A DNA stretch of 64,000 nt from CBDCGS01 sp965216915. GTDB taxonomy: Bacteria > Pseudomonadota > Alphaproteobacteria > UBA828. The notes below the pieces were generated by a model, which saw only the letters and a program-made list of their open reading frames with translations, was not told the origin of the DNA and searched no databases. Below, one piece after another: positions 1-8,243 of this stretch; the first letter of the stretch is position 1, and the number at the start of each line of letters is the position of its first letter. Made by a program: the position numbers and the translations under genes. The stretch is from contig CBDCGS010000009.1 in NCBI GenBank assembly GCA_965216915.1, forward strand, positions 186,001 to 250,000, in the 5' to 3' direction.

Positions 1-1
1 C

Positions 2-676
2 CGGTTGGCCGCCGATCTCGACGCGGGCGAACGCCGCCATCTCGCGCGGTTGCGTCAGGCCAAGGACCGCTGGGCCTACGCGGCCGCGCATGCGTTGATC
101 CGCCGGATGCTCTCCGACCGTTACGGTGCCCCGCCGCAATCATGGCGCTTCACGAAGGACGCACATGACCGGCCGCATATGGACCAATCATTCCACACCG
201 GGTTTGATCCGCCGTTCAGCGTCAGCCACACCGAAGGGCTTGCGATCTGCGCTCTGGTGGCAGATGCGGCGGGAGGCAACGCGATCCGCGTCGGGGTCGA
301 CGCCGAAGCCCGCGGCGACGCCGAGATCGAGGAGCACGAGATCGCCGCGCGTTTTTTTGCGCCGCGTGAAGTCGCGCTCCTGCGTGCGCAGCCGCCTACG
401 CATCAGCGCGACGCGTTCTACGACCTTTGGACTCTGAAGGAAGCGATTGCCAAGGCGGTCGGGCTCGGCCTCACCCTGAGCCTCTCGAGCTTCGCGTGCT
501 GCCTGACCCCGCCGACGGTGGCATCCACCGATCCGGCGTTGCAGCCGATTGCTGGCTGGACGCTCCGCATGCTCGATCTCGGTGCCGGACATGCGGGCGC
601 GCTGGCGATCAAGCATGCGCCGGGCCAGGCGATCGATATTCGATGCGCCGCCGCCGGAGACGGCTCCGCGCCATAG
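2..676 (+). CDS. 4'-phosphopantetheinyl transferase (5' partial)
   Basis: Sfp-type phosphopantetheinyl transferase, which loads the 4'-phosphopantetheine arm of CoA onto carrier-protein serines. The two family signatures are visible: GVDAE (Mg/CoA site) near the middle and WTLKEAIAKAVGLGL (the WxxKEAxxKAxGxGL motif) about 45 residues later. The usual N-terminal 20-40 residues before the conserved arginine-rich region are missing, and the frame stays open to the left edge, so the true start lies outside the window. The TTG at position 5 is unlikely to be the start. The next gene is a desaturase on the same strand about 150 bp on. A carrier-protein-dependent cluster to the left is likely but unseen. 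Confidence 0.88.
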   Translation, partial: RLAADLDAGERRHLARLRQAKDRWAYAAAHALIRRMLSDRYGAPPQSWRFTKDAHDRPHMDQSFHTGFDPPFSVSHTEGLAICALVADAAGGNAIRVGVDAEARGDAEIEEHEIAARFFAPREVALLRAQPPTHQRDAFYDLWTLKEAIAKAVGLGLTLSLSSFACCLTPPTVASTDPALQPIAGWTLRMLDLGAGHAGALAIKHAPGQAIDIRCAAAGDGSAP

Positions 677-829
677 GCGCGCACGTTCAGGCATCAATCC
701 AGCACGGATGATGCGCGGCGAGCCGCCGCGCGATAGGCACTTTTAAACGATCCTCCCGTACGGTCGCCGCGGTCCAACTGGGGCGGCGCGTGTCGCGCAC
801 GCCATGCCGACGACGGGGGAGAAAGATCG

Positions 830-1798
830 GTGATCGCGAAGTCGATAAACGGCGTTTTCTCAATGAATCGACGGTTTAAGGAAGATCATCGCTATCTCAT
901 TAAATACTATTCATTCAATATAGCTGCATTTCTAGTAATTCTTATTATACTCCTGGCCTTAAAGGCGCCAGACGCTGAGATGTTTGCGCTCTTTATTCCG
1001 GCGTTCGTCCTCGCCGTGTCGAGCCGCTTCGCCAACATCGTTGCGGCATTCGTCTACTCGGTCGTCATTGTGGTGGTCGTTCTCGGTGCGCCTTCGCCCT
1101 GGCTTTACATCGGATGCCTGGCCGTCGTGCCGATCGCGACGATCTGGGCGACAACGTTCTTGCACAACGCCTCCCACAACAACTTCAAGCATCCGCTGCT
1201 CTCGCGGATCGTCGGAGAGGCATGCGCGGCGTTCCAGCTCGTCGGGTTTCCCGACTGGCACGTCGTGCACAATCTGCACCACCGGAATTCCGACGACGTG
1301 GAGCGCGACCCTCATCCGCCGAGAGATCTGTCTTACTGGGCGTTTCTGCTGACGATGAGGAAATCGATTGGCCGCGTCCTCACGAACTCATACATGGATC
1401 ACCACGGAGAGAGCTCCGGCGCGGTGCGCGCCTGGAGGTCCCTCGCTTATGTCGTGCCGGCGAGCCTGCTGCTGCGTCTCGTGTGCTGGTATCTGCTGCT
1501 TGGCCCGGAGATCTTCGCGTTCTTCCTTCTGGCCTCGCTCGTCGCCAAGAGCCTGAGCTACGCCCATTTCAATCACAGCACCCATGAGTGGGTCGATGGC
1601 GATGTGGAGATCCGCAACCTCGACCACAATCTGTTCTATCGGTGCGTCAATATCGTGGCCTTCGGGCTTTACTATCACCGGAACCACCACGACAAGCCGA
1701 ACCTCTTCGATCCGCGGCGCATGCCCGAGCCTGTGGCGGTCGCACCCGCGCCCGCTCTTGCGCCCGAGGCGGTGACGCGGTCCGCGCTCGAGCAATAG
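830..1798 (+). CDS. Membrane fatty acid desaturase family protein
   Basis: Integral-membrane di-iron desaturase/hydroxylase, 322 aa. The three histidine boxes are present: HNASHNN, HNLHHRN and HYHRNHH near the C terminus, with at least four hydrophobic segments around them. The family introduces double bonds or hydroxyls into acyl chains or carotenoid-like lipids; the substrate cannot be read from sequence. The start is a GTG with a purine-rich GGGGGA about 9 bp upstream. The first ~130 bp of the gene (about 840-960) are strikingly AT-rich compared with everything around them. The flanking PPTase and glycosyltransferase suggest a lipid or natural-product context. Confidence 0.85.
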   Translation: MIAKSINGVFSMNRRFKEDHRYLIKYYSFNIAAFLVILIILLALKAPDAEMFALFIPAFVLAVSSRFANIVAAFVYSVVIVVVVLGAPSPWLYIGCLAVVPIATIWATTFLHNASHNNFKHPLLSRIVGEACAAFQLVGFPDWHVVHNLHHRNSDDVERDPHPPRDLSYWAFLLTMRKSIGRVLTNSYMDHHGESSGAVRAWRSLAYVVPASLLLRLVCWYLLLGPEIFAFFLLASLVAKSLSYAHFNHSTHEWVDGDVEIRNLDHNLFYRCVNIVAFGLYYHRNHHDKPNLFDPRRMPEPVAVAPAPALAPEAVTRSALEQ

Positions 1799-1870
1799 CC
1801 GCGCGCCCGCGTTCCCACTCGCCCCCGATCGACGAGACCGCCGAGCGCGCTTGGCGAACCATCGGCGTGC

Positions 1871-3181
1871 TCACGATGGCGCGCTCTCGCCGCCGCCGCC
1901 GCCCGACAGCAGGCGCTCCAAGAGGGCGGCCGCGGTCTCCGGTCCGTTCGCGGCTTGCATTTGCGCCCGCGTGCGTGCCAGCTGAGCGCGCATCGCCTGG
2001 TCGGTGAGCAAGGTGTCGACCGCACGCAAGAGGTCCTCGTCGCGCCAGTCGTAGCGGTGGAGCTTGAGTCCGTGGCCGGTTTCGGCGACCCGCGTCGCGT
2101 TGTCGTGGCCATCCCAGACATAGGGCATGATCAAGGCCGGCTTTCCGAAATAGAGGCACTCGGTGAAGCTGTTGTTGCCGCCATGGTGGATCACCGCATC
2201 GACCTCGGGAATTACCGATGGCTGCGGATACCAGCCCGCGAGGTGCACGTTGGGCGGCGGCGCCTCGTAGGCATCGAGATAGTCGCCGACATTGACGAGC
2301 ACGCGATAGGGCTTGTTGGCGAGCGCCGCGATCACCCGTTTCATGAGGTCGGTGTCGCCGGCGCCGAGGCTGCCGAAGCTGACATAGATGAGCGGCGCCC
2401 CCTCGGCGGCCGCGAAGTGCGGCACGGCGTAGGGCTCCTCCTCGCGCACGCAGCCCTCGAGGAAATGAAACCGTTCGGGGTCGAGCGGTCTGCTCCGCGC
2501 ATATTGCACGGCGGAGGGGTAGAGCAGCAGATTGAGGTGGGGTGAGGCCTCGAAGAACTCGCCGAGCGGGTAGGGCGCCTCGCCACAGTCGGCGAGAAAG
2601 GCGTTGAAGCGTTCGTGGATCGGCGCGATCACCTCCTTGAAGCGGGCGTCGAACGCCGCGAAGCACGCGCGATCGTCGGCGCCGCAGCCCGAGAGATGCG
2701 GCGGGATCGCGGGATCGGGAATCTCGTTCTCACTGCAGGAGATGATGCGCACCCACGGCACGCCATAGTGCTTGGTCGCCGGGAAGAGGATCACATTGTC
2801 GATGCAGATGAGATCGGGCGCGATGCGCGCCAGGATGTCGGGCAGCTCCTTCTGTGCCCACACCGCCGTGTCGACGATCGCGTCCCAGCATTCCTTCACA
2901 TAGTTGTCGAGCTGCTCGAGCGGGCTCTTGCGGAAGTTGGGGATGTGCCCGTTGATGAAGTCCGACCAGTATTTGGCCATCTCCTCGGGCGGCATCGGCT
3001 CCGACATGTTCACCGGAAACTCCTCGAAGCCATAGTTCGCGAAGACGCCCGTGAAGCCGGGATCGCAGATGAACACGACACGATGCCCGCGCGCCCGGCA
3101 GGCTTGCCCGATGCCCACCGAATTGAGCGCTGGTCCGAAGGCGGCCTCGGGAAAGAAGGCGATGGTCTTCTGCTCGCTCAT
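1871..3181 (-). CDS. GT1-family glycosyltransferase (UGT/MGT-like)
   Basis: GT-B-fold glycosyltransferase of 436 aa, similar in layout to macrolide and sterol/UDP-glucuronosyl transferases. The N terminus has the acceptor-side Rossmann start (IAFFPEAAFGPALNSVGIG). The C-terminal half has the nucleotide-sugar-binding signature VIHHGGNNSFTECLYFGKPA followed by MPYVWDGHDNA. It probably transfers a sugar from an NDP-sugar to a small hydrophobic acceptor in the cytoplasm. It converges with the desaturase gene (72 bp between stops). The acceptor is unknown; the neighbouring desaturase and PPTase make a lipid or polyketide plausible but this is inference. Confidence 0.85.
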   Translation of the reverse strand: MSEQKTIAFFPEAAFGPALNSVGIGQACRARGHRVVFICDPGFTGVFANYGFEEFPVNMSEPMPPEEMAKYWSDFINGHIPNFRKSPLEQLDNYVKECWDAIVDTAVWAQKELPDILARIAPDLICIDNVILFPATKHYGVPWVRIISCSENEIPDPAIPPHLSGCGADDRACFAAFDARFKEVIAPIHERFNAFLADCGEAPYPLGEFFEASPHLNLLLYPSAVQYARSRPLDPERFHFLEGCVREEEPYAVPHFAAAEGAPLIYVSFGSLGAGDTDLMKRVIAALANKPYRVLVNVGDYLDAYEAPPPNVHLAGWYPQPSVIPEVDAVIHHGGNNSFTECLYFGKPALIMPYVWDGHDNATRVAETGHGLKLHRYDWRDEDLLRAVDTLLTDQAMRAQLARTRAQMQAANGPETAAALLERLLSGGGGGESAPS

Positions 3182-3495
3182 GGTCTCTGCTCGTGTGCTG
3201 TGGTCGGATCGTGCGGCTCACCCGGATGGCGCGGCGCCGAGTTGGGGGCTGCCATCGGATGGTCGCCCCCGCGATCCGGTGATGCAGGCTGAGATACTGG
3301 CCCGCACGGGCGATGTCCACCACCCCAACGCCGAAAAACGCAGCCTGCCGGCACGACCGAGATGCGCGTGCCGGCCGCCAGAGAGTGCGCCGTGATGTGG
3401 ATCAATAGGGAAGACGCAGTGCCGGCTAGAGTATAAAGGTTGGCTATGCTCGCATCGCGCGGCCCAATGACGTTTGTGTGAAGGAGCCGAACGCC
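3182..3495. promoter_or_regulatory. Divergent intergenic region between glycosyltransferase and usp
   Basis: No gene is visible in this 314-bp stretch. It separates the divergent glycosyltransferase and universal stress protein genes and so must contain both promoters. The one recognisable element is an FNR/FixK-like dyad at 3392-3405. Confidence 0.5.
3392..3405 (+). promoter_or_regulatory. FNR/FixK-like box upstream of usp
   Basis: GTGATGTGGATCAA; the reverse complement TTGATCCACATCAC matches the TTGATNNNNATCAA consensus at 9 of 10 defined positions. It lies about 91 bp before the usp start. Sites of this kind bind CRP/FNR-family regulators of low-oxygen genes. Function is inferred from the match and from similar boxes before hsp20 and the acyl-CoA ligase gene. 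Confidence 0.5.
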
Positions 3496-4320
3496 ATGTA
3501 TCCAATCATCGCGATCTTCCTGGGCGGTGACGCCGGCGACGGGGTGCGGTTTGACGTCGCCCGAAAGATTGCGTCTTCTTCCGGCCGGGTCGTGGGCGTG
3601 CATGTCGTACCCACCTTTCCGCCGCACTGGGGGCTGAGCGTCAAGAGCGTGTACGAGCCCCTCGTCGAGATGCAGCAGCGCTACAACACGGCGATGCTGG
3701 AGCGCTCGGACGAGGTGCATCGCTCGTTCGAGGCCGCGCTTTCGGATCGCGTGGCGACGCTCGAGTGGCGCTTCGCTTTCGGCGACATCGCGCCGACCGT
3801 TGCCGGCCAAGCGCGCTGCGCCGACATCCTCGTCGCGGGCCCTGCCGGGATGGATAAAGGCGGTGCGCGTTCGTCGGAGGATCTGCCGGCGCAGATCGCC
3901 ATCGAGGCGGGCCGGCCCGTGTTGGCCGTTCCCGCCGAACCCGATCTCGATGCGCTCTCGCGATGCGTCGTCGTGGCGTGGAACGGCAGCCGGGAGTCGG
4001 CACGCGCGATCGCCGATGCGATGCCAATCCTCAAGAAGGCGGAGCGCGTGATCCTGCTGCACATTGTCGACGGCGACGCTGAGCCGCCGCTTGATGATGT
4101 GGCTGCCTATCTCGCCGGGCACGGCGTCGCCGTGATCATGGAGGACGCGCAAACGCGCGCCTCCGTCGATGATGCGATCTTGACCCATGCCGCGAACCGC
4201 AGCGCCGGCCTCATCGTGATGGGCGCCTATGGCCATTCCCGCTTGCGCGAAACCGTCCTCGGCGGTGCCACGCGCGATGTCCTGCGGTACACGACCGTGC
4301 CGGTGCTTCTGTCGCACTAG
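3496..4320 (+). CDS. Tandem-domain universal stress protein
   Basis: 274-aa cytoplasmic protein with two UspA-type domains. The N-terminal domain is degenerate. The C-terminal one ends with the nucleotide-binding pattern G-x2-G-x9-G, seen as MGAYGHSR followed by GGATRDVL. USPs of this kind are typically induced by energy or oxygen limitation. I chose the ATG at 3496 because AAGGAG sits 9 bp before it; the longer frame from the GTG at 3478 would have its start overlapping that ribosome-binding site. A second tandem usp occurs at 12032-12886. The gene ends inside a dispersed repeat (the TAG at 4318-4320 is the first three bases of the element). Confidence 0.88.
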   Translation: MYPIIAIFLGGDAGDGVRFDVARKIASSSGRVVGVHVVPTFPPHWGLSVKSVYEPLVEMQQRYNTAMLERSDEVHRSFEAALSDRVATLEWRFAFGDIAPTVAGQARCADILVAGPAGMDKGGARSSEDLPAQIAIEAGRPVLAVPAEPDLDALSRCVVVAWNGSRESARAIADAMPILKKAERVILLHIVDGDAEPPLDDVAAYLAGHGVAVIMEDAQTRASVDDAILTHAANRSAGLIVMGAYGHSRLRETVLGGATRDVLRYTTVPVLLSH

Positions 4321-4374
4321 CAAATCCCGAGCAGGTGGGAACACCTGCGACGGTGCATTTGCGGTAATGCCAAG
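4318..4374. repeat. Dispersed repeat, truncated left copy (A1)
   Basis: Starts TAGCAAATCCCGAGCAGGTG and includes the GCAGGTG...CACCTGC hairpin and the start of the GCATTTGCG stem, then breaks off into a full copy that follows directly. It shares this sequence with elements at 34504 and 44453. The usp stop codon is its first triplet. Confidence 0.85.
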
Positions 4375-4477
4375 AGAGCAAATCCCGCGCAGGTGGCATC
4401 ACCCGCGACGACGCATTTGCGTCGATGCCAAAGAGGGAGAGCATGTCGCGTGAGCATGGGCGATCGCGACATGCTCC
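4375..4477. repeat. Dispersed ~104-bp hairpin repeat (copy A2)
   Basis: Begins AGAGCAAATCCCGCGCAGG and ends GACATGCTCC. It contains the 7-bp stem around GCAGGTG (imperfect in this copy), the GACGCATTTGCGTC dyad and a terminal long stem GAGCATGTCGCG...CGCGACATGCTC. It matches copies at 34504-34608 and 44453-44557 with scattered substitutions, several of which preserve pairing. It lies between usp and hsp20, both on the plus strand. Confidence 0.88.
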
Positions 4478-4525
4478 AGTCTCGCCTCCCCGCAGCGGCG
4501 GGCGAGATCCGGGCGGCGGCCGAGG

Positions 4526-4539
4526 TTGATCTGTCTCAA
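4526..4539 (+). promoter_or_regulatory. FNR/FixK-like box upstream of hsp20
   Basis: TTGATCTGTCTCAA fits TTGATNNNN(A/C)TCAA, with one departure from the strict FNR dyad. It lies about 70-80 bp before the hsp20 ATG, a normal activating distance. It is an inferred site for a CRP/FNR-type regulator. Confidence 0.5.
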
Positions 4540-4606
4540 GTTCGAGCGTGTTGCCGTGGATTACCGTCAACCATCAACTCATCGAAATGATTGCTGTTTG
4601 GAGACC

Positions 4607-5035
4607 ATGATGGTGGAAAAAAGCCATACCGCCGGGTCGGGAAATCAATTTACGCATTTGCTCGATCCTCTGCGCGGGATTGGACAGAAAGTCGCGGAGT
4701 TTTTCGCACCCAGCGCCGATGCGGCCGATGCGGACGACGCCTACGAGATCAACGTCGAGCTGCCCGGTGTTGCACCCAAGGACATCAGTGTGTCGATGCA
4801 CGACAACACGCTGGTCCTGAGCGGTGAGAAACGCTGGTCGCGGGAAGAGAGCGACAAATCGTATTTTTTCTCTGAGCGATCCTACGGCGCGTTCCATCGG
4901 GCGTTTCGCTTGCCGCCGGACGTCGCAGAGGACAAGATTGAGGCCGACTTCAAAGACGGTGTGCTGACGATCAGGATTCCCAAGGCAGGACGGTCCGCAG
5001 ACAGCGTGCGGAAGATCGAGGTGCGTCATGGCTAG
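4607..5035 (+). CDS. Hsp20 family small heat-shock protein
   Basis: 142-aa ATP-independent holdase with a single alpha-crystallin domain. The strand pattern YEINVELPGVAPKDISV, the NTLVLSGEK segment, and the C-terminal GVLTIRIPKA (the A-x-x-x-n-GVLxxxxPK signature) are clear. The C-terminal IxI-type tail is short. The start at 4607 (or the adjacent ATG at 4610) is preferred because TTGGAGA lies just upstream; the longer frame from 4526 would begin inside the FNR-like box. It is followed closely by the 2-oxoacid oxidoreductase genes and is probably co-induced with usp. Confidence 0.88.
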   Translation: MMVEKSHTAGSGNQFTHLLDPLRGIGQKVAEFFAPSADAADADDAYEINVELPGVAPKDISVSMHDNTLVLSGEKRWSREESDKSYFFSERSYGAFHRAFRLPPDVAEDKIEADFKDGVLTIRIPKAGRSADSVRKIEVRHG

Positions 5036-5111
5036 CCCGTCCGCGTGCCCGCGCTTTGCGACACCGGACCGGAGGGCGATCGTGCGCGCCGCCGGCTGAG
5101 GCCGCGGCGAG

Positions 5112-6062
5112 GTGTATCGCATTCGCTTCCACGGGCGCGGCGGTCAAGGCATCAAGACCGCGAGCCGTATCCTGGGCTCAGCATTCTTCCTCGGCGGCTA
5201 CGAGGTGCAAGACGCCCCGCTTTACGGCGCCGAGAGACGTGGTGCGCCGATCTTCGCCACCGTGCGCGCCGATCACCGGCCCATCACGGAGCGCGGTCCC
5301 ATCCGAGATCCCGATCTCGTCGCCGTCGCCGACGACACGCTGATCGGTGTGCCGGCGGCGGGGGTCCTTTCGGGACTGTCGCCACGAACCGTGCTCTTGA
5401 TCGAGGGGAGCCAGGCCGTCGACGAGTGGGCGCGCCGGCTCAACATCGAGAACCGCATTCTCGTGCTGCCCCGCCCACCCAGCGAGCTTGGGAGCCAATT
5501 TGTGGGCGCGGCGTGCGCCGGTGCCGCTTGCGCGCTCACCGGCGTCATCGCGCGCGACACGCTGGAGCGCGCCGTCGGAGAGGAGTTCGGGCCGGCCGGT
5601 CCCGAGATCGTGGCGACCAACCTGCGGGTCGTCCTCGGGGCCTTCGATCGGATGGTTGCGAGCGGCGTGCGCATCACGATGCCGAAAGACGCGGTGCGCC
5701 CTGCCGACAGAGGCGAGGTCGGCTGGATCGAGCTGCCGCGCGAGGGCGCGGATGTTTCGGCGCCCGCGATCCATGGCGAGGTCACCAGCGTTGAAGTGCG
5801 CACAGGTCTCTGGCGTACGATGCGGCCGGTCATCGACCACGAACGCTGCCGCCGCTGCTGGTGGGTCTGCAGCACATTTTGCCCGGACGATGCGATCTCG
5901 GTCTCCGGGGATGGAGAGCCGATCATTGACTACGATCACTGCAAGGGCTGCATGATCTGCGTGGCCCAATGTCCGCCGCACGCGATCGAGGCCATTCCCG
6001 AATCGACGGCCCGCATCGCGGATGCCGATCCGGGCCGCCCAGGAGCGTCGCGCAATGAGTAG
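5112..6062 (+). CDS. 2-oxoacid:ferredoxin oxidoreductase, gamma-delta fusion subunit
   Basis: 316 aa. Residues ~1-185 form the gamma domain (FHGRGGQGIKTASRILG and the GAERRGAP segment are typical). The C-terminal ~70 residues form a delta-type ferredoxin domain with two 4Fe-4S motifs, an atypical C-x2-C-x3-C-x3-C (CRRCWWVCSTFCP) and CKGCMICVAQCP. The enzyme oxidatively decarboxylates 2-oxoacids to acyl-CoA and passes electrons to ferredoxin. The start is a GTG with GCGAGG just before it. Its stop overlaps the alpha-subunit start by 8 bp. The gene next to it for a Glu/Leu-type dehydrogenase favours branched-chain 2-oxoacids, but pyruvate cannot be excluded. Confidence 0.87.
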   Translation: MYRIRFHGRGGQGIKTASRILGSAFFLGGYEVQDAPLYGAERRGAPIFATVRADHRPITERGPIRDPDLVAVADDTLIGVPAAGVLSGLSPRTVLLIEGSQAVDEWARRLNIENRILVLPRPPSELGSQFVGAACAGAACALTGVIARDTLERAVGEEFGPAGPEIVATNLRVVLGAFDRMVASGVRITMPKDAVRPADRGEVGWIELPREGADVSAPAIHGEVTSVEVRTGLWRTMRPVIDHERCRRCWWVCSTFCPDDAISVSGDGEPIIDYDHCKGCMICVAQCPPHAIEAIPESTARIADADPGRPGASRNE

Positions 6063-7299
6063 ATCGCTCCTCACCGGCAACGCCGCGGCGGCCTGGGGAG
6101 CGAGGCTCGCATCGGTCGATTACGTCCCCGCCTTTCCGATCACGCCGCAGACCGAGATTATCGAGACGCTGAGCCGCTGGATCGATCTCGGCGATATGCC
6201 GGCGCGCATGGTGATGCTCGAATCGGAGCACTCGATGATCACCGCGGCGGGGGCGGCGTCGGCGACCGGCGTCAGAGTCTTTTCCGCGACGTCGAGCCAA
6301 GGTCTGCTCTACGCGATGGAGATGCTCTACACGATCAGCGGCTGGCGCACTCCGATCGTGCTCGTGAATGTGTCGCGGGCGCTCGCGGCGCCAATCACCC
6401 TCGGGCCGGACCACAACGACATCATGGCCGCGCGCGATTGTGGTGCGCTCCAAATCCACTGCGCGACATGTCAGGAAATTCTCGATGCGATCCTGATCGC
6501 CTATCGGTTGGGCGAGGACCCGGCGGTGCGGTTGCCGGTGATCGTCAACTTTGACGGGTTTTTTCTCTCCTTCACGCGAGAGCCGGTGGCGATCCCAGAC
6601 GCCGCGGAGGCGCAGCGCTTCGTCGGCACGTTCGATCCCGGAAGCTTGCGGTTCCGCGCCAGCCAGCCGATCAGCCAGGCCGTGGCGGTGATGAGCGGAA
6701 GTCTCTATTCCTATTTCCGCTACGAGTGCGAGCTCGCGGCGCAGGCCGCCTTGGGCGTGTATGACGCGACGGCGGCTGCGTTCGCCGACGCCTTCGGGCG
6801 CTCCCACCCCGCGGTCGACACCTATCGCCTCGACGATGCCGAGGACGTGTTCGTGATGATGGGATCGTTCGCGACGAAGGGCATCGCGGCCGTCGATCGC
6901 CTCCGCCAAGCCGGCCGCAAGGTTGGGTTGGTGCGGCCGCGCTTGTTTCGGCCATTCCCGGCCGCACGATTGCGCGACGTGCTCCGGGGCAAGCGCAGCG
7001 CGGCCGTGATCGACCAGAACCTCTCGATCGGCAGCGGCGGCGTGCTCCACACGGAGCTTTCGGCGGCGCTCTGTGGTCATGCCGCGATGCCGATGCTGGC
7101 GAGTTTCGTCGGCGGCTTGGGCGGGCGCGACATCGCCGACGATGAGTTCGCGGCCATGCTGACGAGCCTCGATCGCGCGGTTCGAGAGGGCACGCCGCCC
7201 GAACCGCGCTTGATGTTCACGGAGAACGAGCTGCGCGAGGTGCGCAAGATGCAGGCGATCGCCGCGGTCGAGCGCCATGACTTGGAGGCCAATGCGTGA
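6055..7299 (+). CDS. 2-oxoacid:ferredoxin oxidoreductase, alpha subunit
   Basis: 414 aa after choosing the ATG at 6055, which has AGGAGCG 8 bp upstream; the longer frame from 6022 would lie inside the preceding gene. It shows the alpha-subunit pyrimidine-binding signature YVPAFPITPQTEIIE and the Glu-containing LESEHSMITAAGAASATG segment. It pairs with the beta subunit encoded 4 bp inside its 3' end to form the thiamine diphosphate site. The C-terminal part (DDAEDVFVMMGSFATKG) is the transketolase-like domain II. The strict overlaps of the three genes indicate one translationally coupled unit. Confidence 0.88.
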   Translation: MSRSLLTGNAAAAWGARLASVDYVPAFPITPQTEIIETLSRWIDLGDMPARMVMLESEHSMITAAGAASATGVRVFSATSSQGLLYAMEMLYTISGWRTPIVLVNVSRALAAPITLGPDHNDIMAARDCGALQIHCATCQEILDAILIAYRLGEDPAVRLPVIVNFDGFFLSFTREPVAIPDAAEAQRFVGTFDPGSLRFRASQPISQAVAVMSGSLYSYFRYECELAAQAALGVYDATAAAFADAFGRSHPAVDTYRLDDAEDVFVMMGSFATKGIAAVDRLRQAGRKVGLVRPRLFRPFPAARLRDVLRGKRSAAVIDQNLSIGSGGVLHTELSAALCGHAAMPMLASFVGGLGGRDIADDEFAAMLTSLDRAVREGTPPEPRLMFTENELREVRKMQAIAAVERHDLEANA

Positions 7300-8243
7300 G
7301 CGAGCACCACATCGAGCGAATGAAGGACCTGCCGTCGACCCACCTGATGGGAAGCGGCACACCGCTTTGCGCCGGATGCGGGGGCGTTCAGGCGATCAAG
7401 GAGGCCTACGATATCGCGGGACGGAAGGCGGTGTTCGTGAACGCCGCGGGGTGCATGACGCTGTCGAGCGTCTACCCCTTCACGCCGTTTCGAAGCTCGT
7501 GGCTCTACACCGCCATGGCGTCGGCGCCCGCGGGCGCGCAGGGTGTTCGCGATGCCCTCGACATCCTCTCAGACCGTGGAGAGCTCTCGCCCGAGGACGA
7601 CATGGAGGTGTTCGTGCTCACCGGAGACGGCTCGGCCAATGGCATGGGTCTCTCGGCGACATCCGGCGCGATCGAGCGCGGCTTGAATTTCGTCTATCTC
7701 TGCTACGACAACGAGGGGTATGGCAACACGGGCCAGCAAGCCTCCGCCGCGACGCCGCTCGGCGCCCGCACGGCGACGACCGCGGTCGGTCAGGGCGCGC
7801 AGGCCGAAAAAAAGGATTTGTTTTCAATCTGGGCGGCGCACCGTCCCACCTATGTGGCGACCGTCGTCGGCGCGGAGCCGCTCGACCTCGCGCGCAAATT
7901 CGAGACGGTGCGCACGCTCGAAGGGCCGCGCCTCGTCATCGCGCTCGCACCGTGTCCGACCGGCTGGTTGTTCGATCCCGAGCACACGGTCGAGATCGGC
8001 AGGCTTGCGGTGCGCACCGGGATTTGGCCGCTCAAGGAATATCGGGATGGGCGGGTGGTGCACACGCGCGTTCCGCATCCGCGCCGCCCGGTGGAGGAAT
8101 ATCTCTCCCTGCAAGGCCGCTTCGCTCATTTGTTCAAGCCGACGCGCAATGATGCGCTGATCGCGGAGATCCAACGCCGGGTCGACGACTACTGGGCCGC
8201 CGTCGAGGCGGCCCAAACCGATGGAGAGAGCGGCGCGCGCTAA
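7296..8243 (+). CDS. 2-oxoacid:ferredoxin oxidoreductase, beta (TPP-binding) subunit
   Basis: 315 aa. The N-terminal CAGCG and a later Cys give three of the four ligands usually used for the proximal 4Fe-4S cluster of this subunit. The thiamine-diphosphate/Mg motif is TGDGSANGMGLSATSGAIERG, followed by CYDNEGYGNTGQQ, the family's substrate-loop signature. It starts at a GTG that overlaps the alpha-subunit stop by 4 bp. Its stop abuts, base for base, the stop of the convergent dehydrogenase gene. It forms an acyl-CoA-producing (or, run backwards, CO2-fixing) complex with the two preceding genes. Confidence 0.88.
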   Translation: MSEHHIERMKDLPSTHLMGSGTPLCAGCGGVQAIKEAYDIAGRKAVFVNAAGCMTLSSVYPFTPFRSSWLYTAMASAPAGAQGVRDALDILSDRGELSPEDDMEVFVLTGDGSANGMGLSATSGAIERGLNFVYLCYDNEGYGNTGQQASAATPLGARTATTAVGQGAQAEKKDLFSIWAAHRPTYVATVVGAEPLDLARKFETVRTLEGPRLVIALAPCPTGWLFDPEHTVEIGRLAVRTGIWPLKEYRDGRVVHTRVPHPRRPVEEYLSLQGRFAHLFKPTRNDALIAEIQRRVDDYWAAVEAAQTDGESGAR

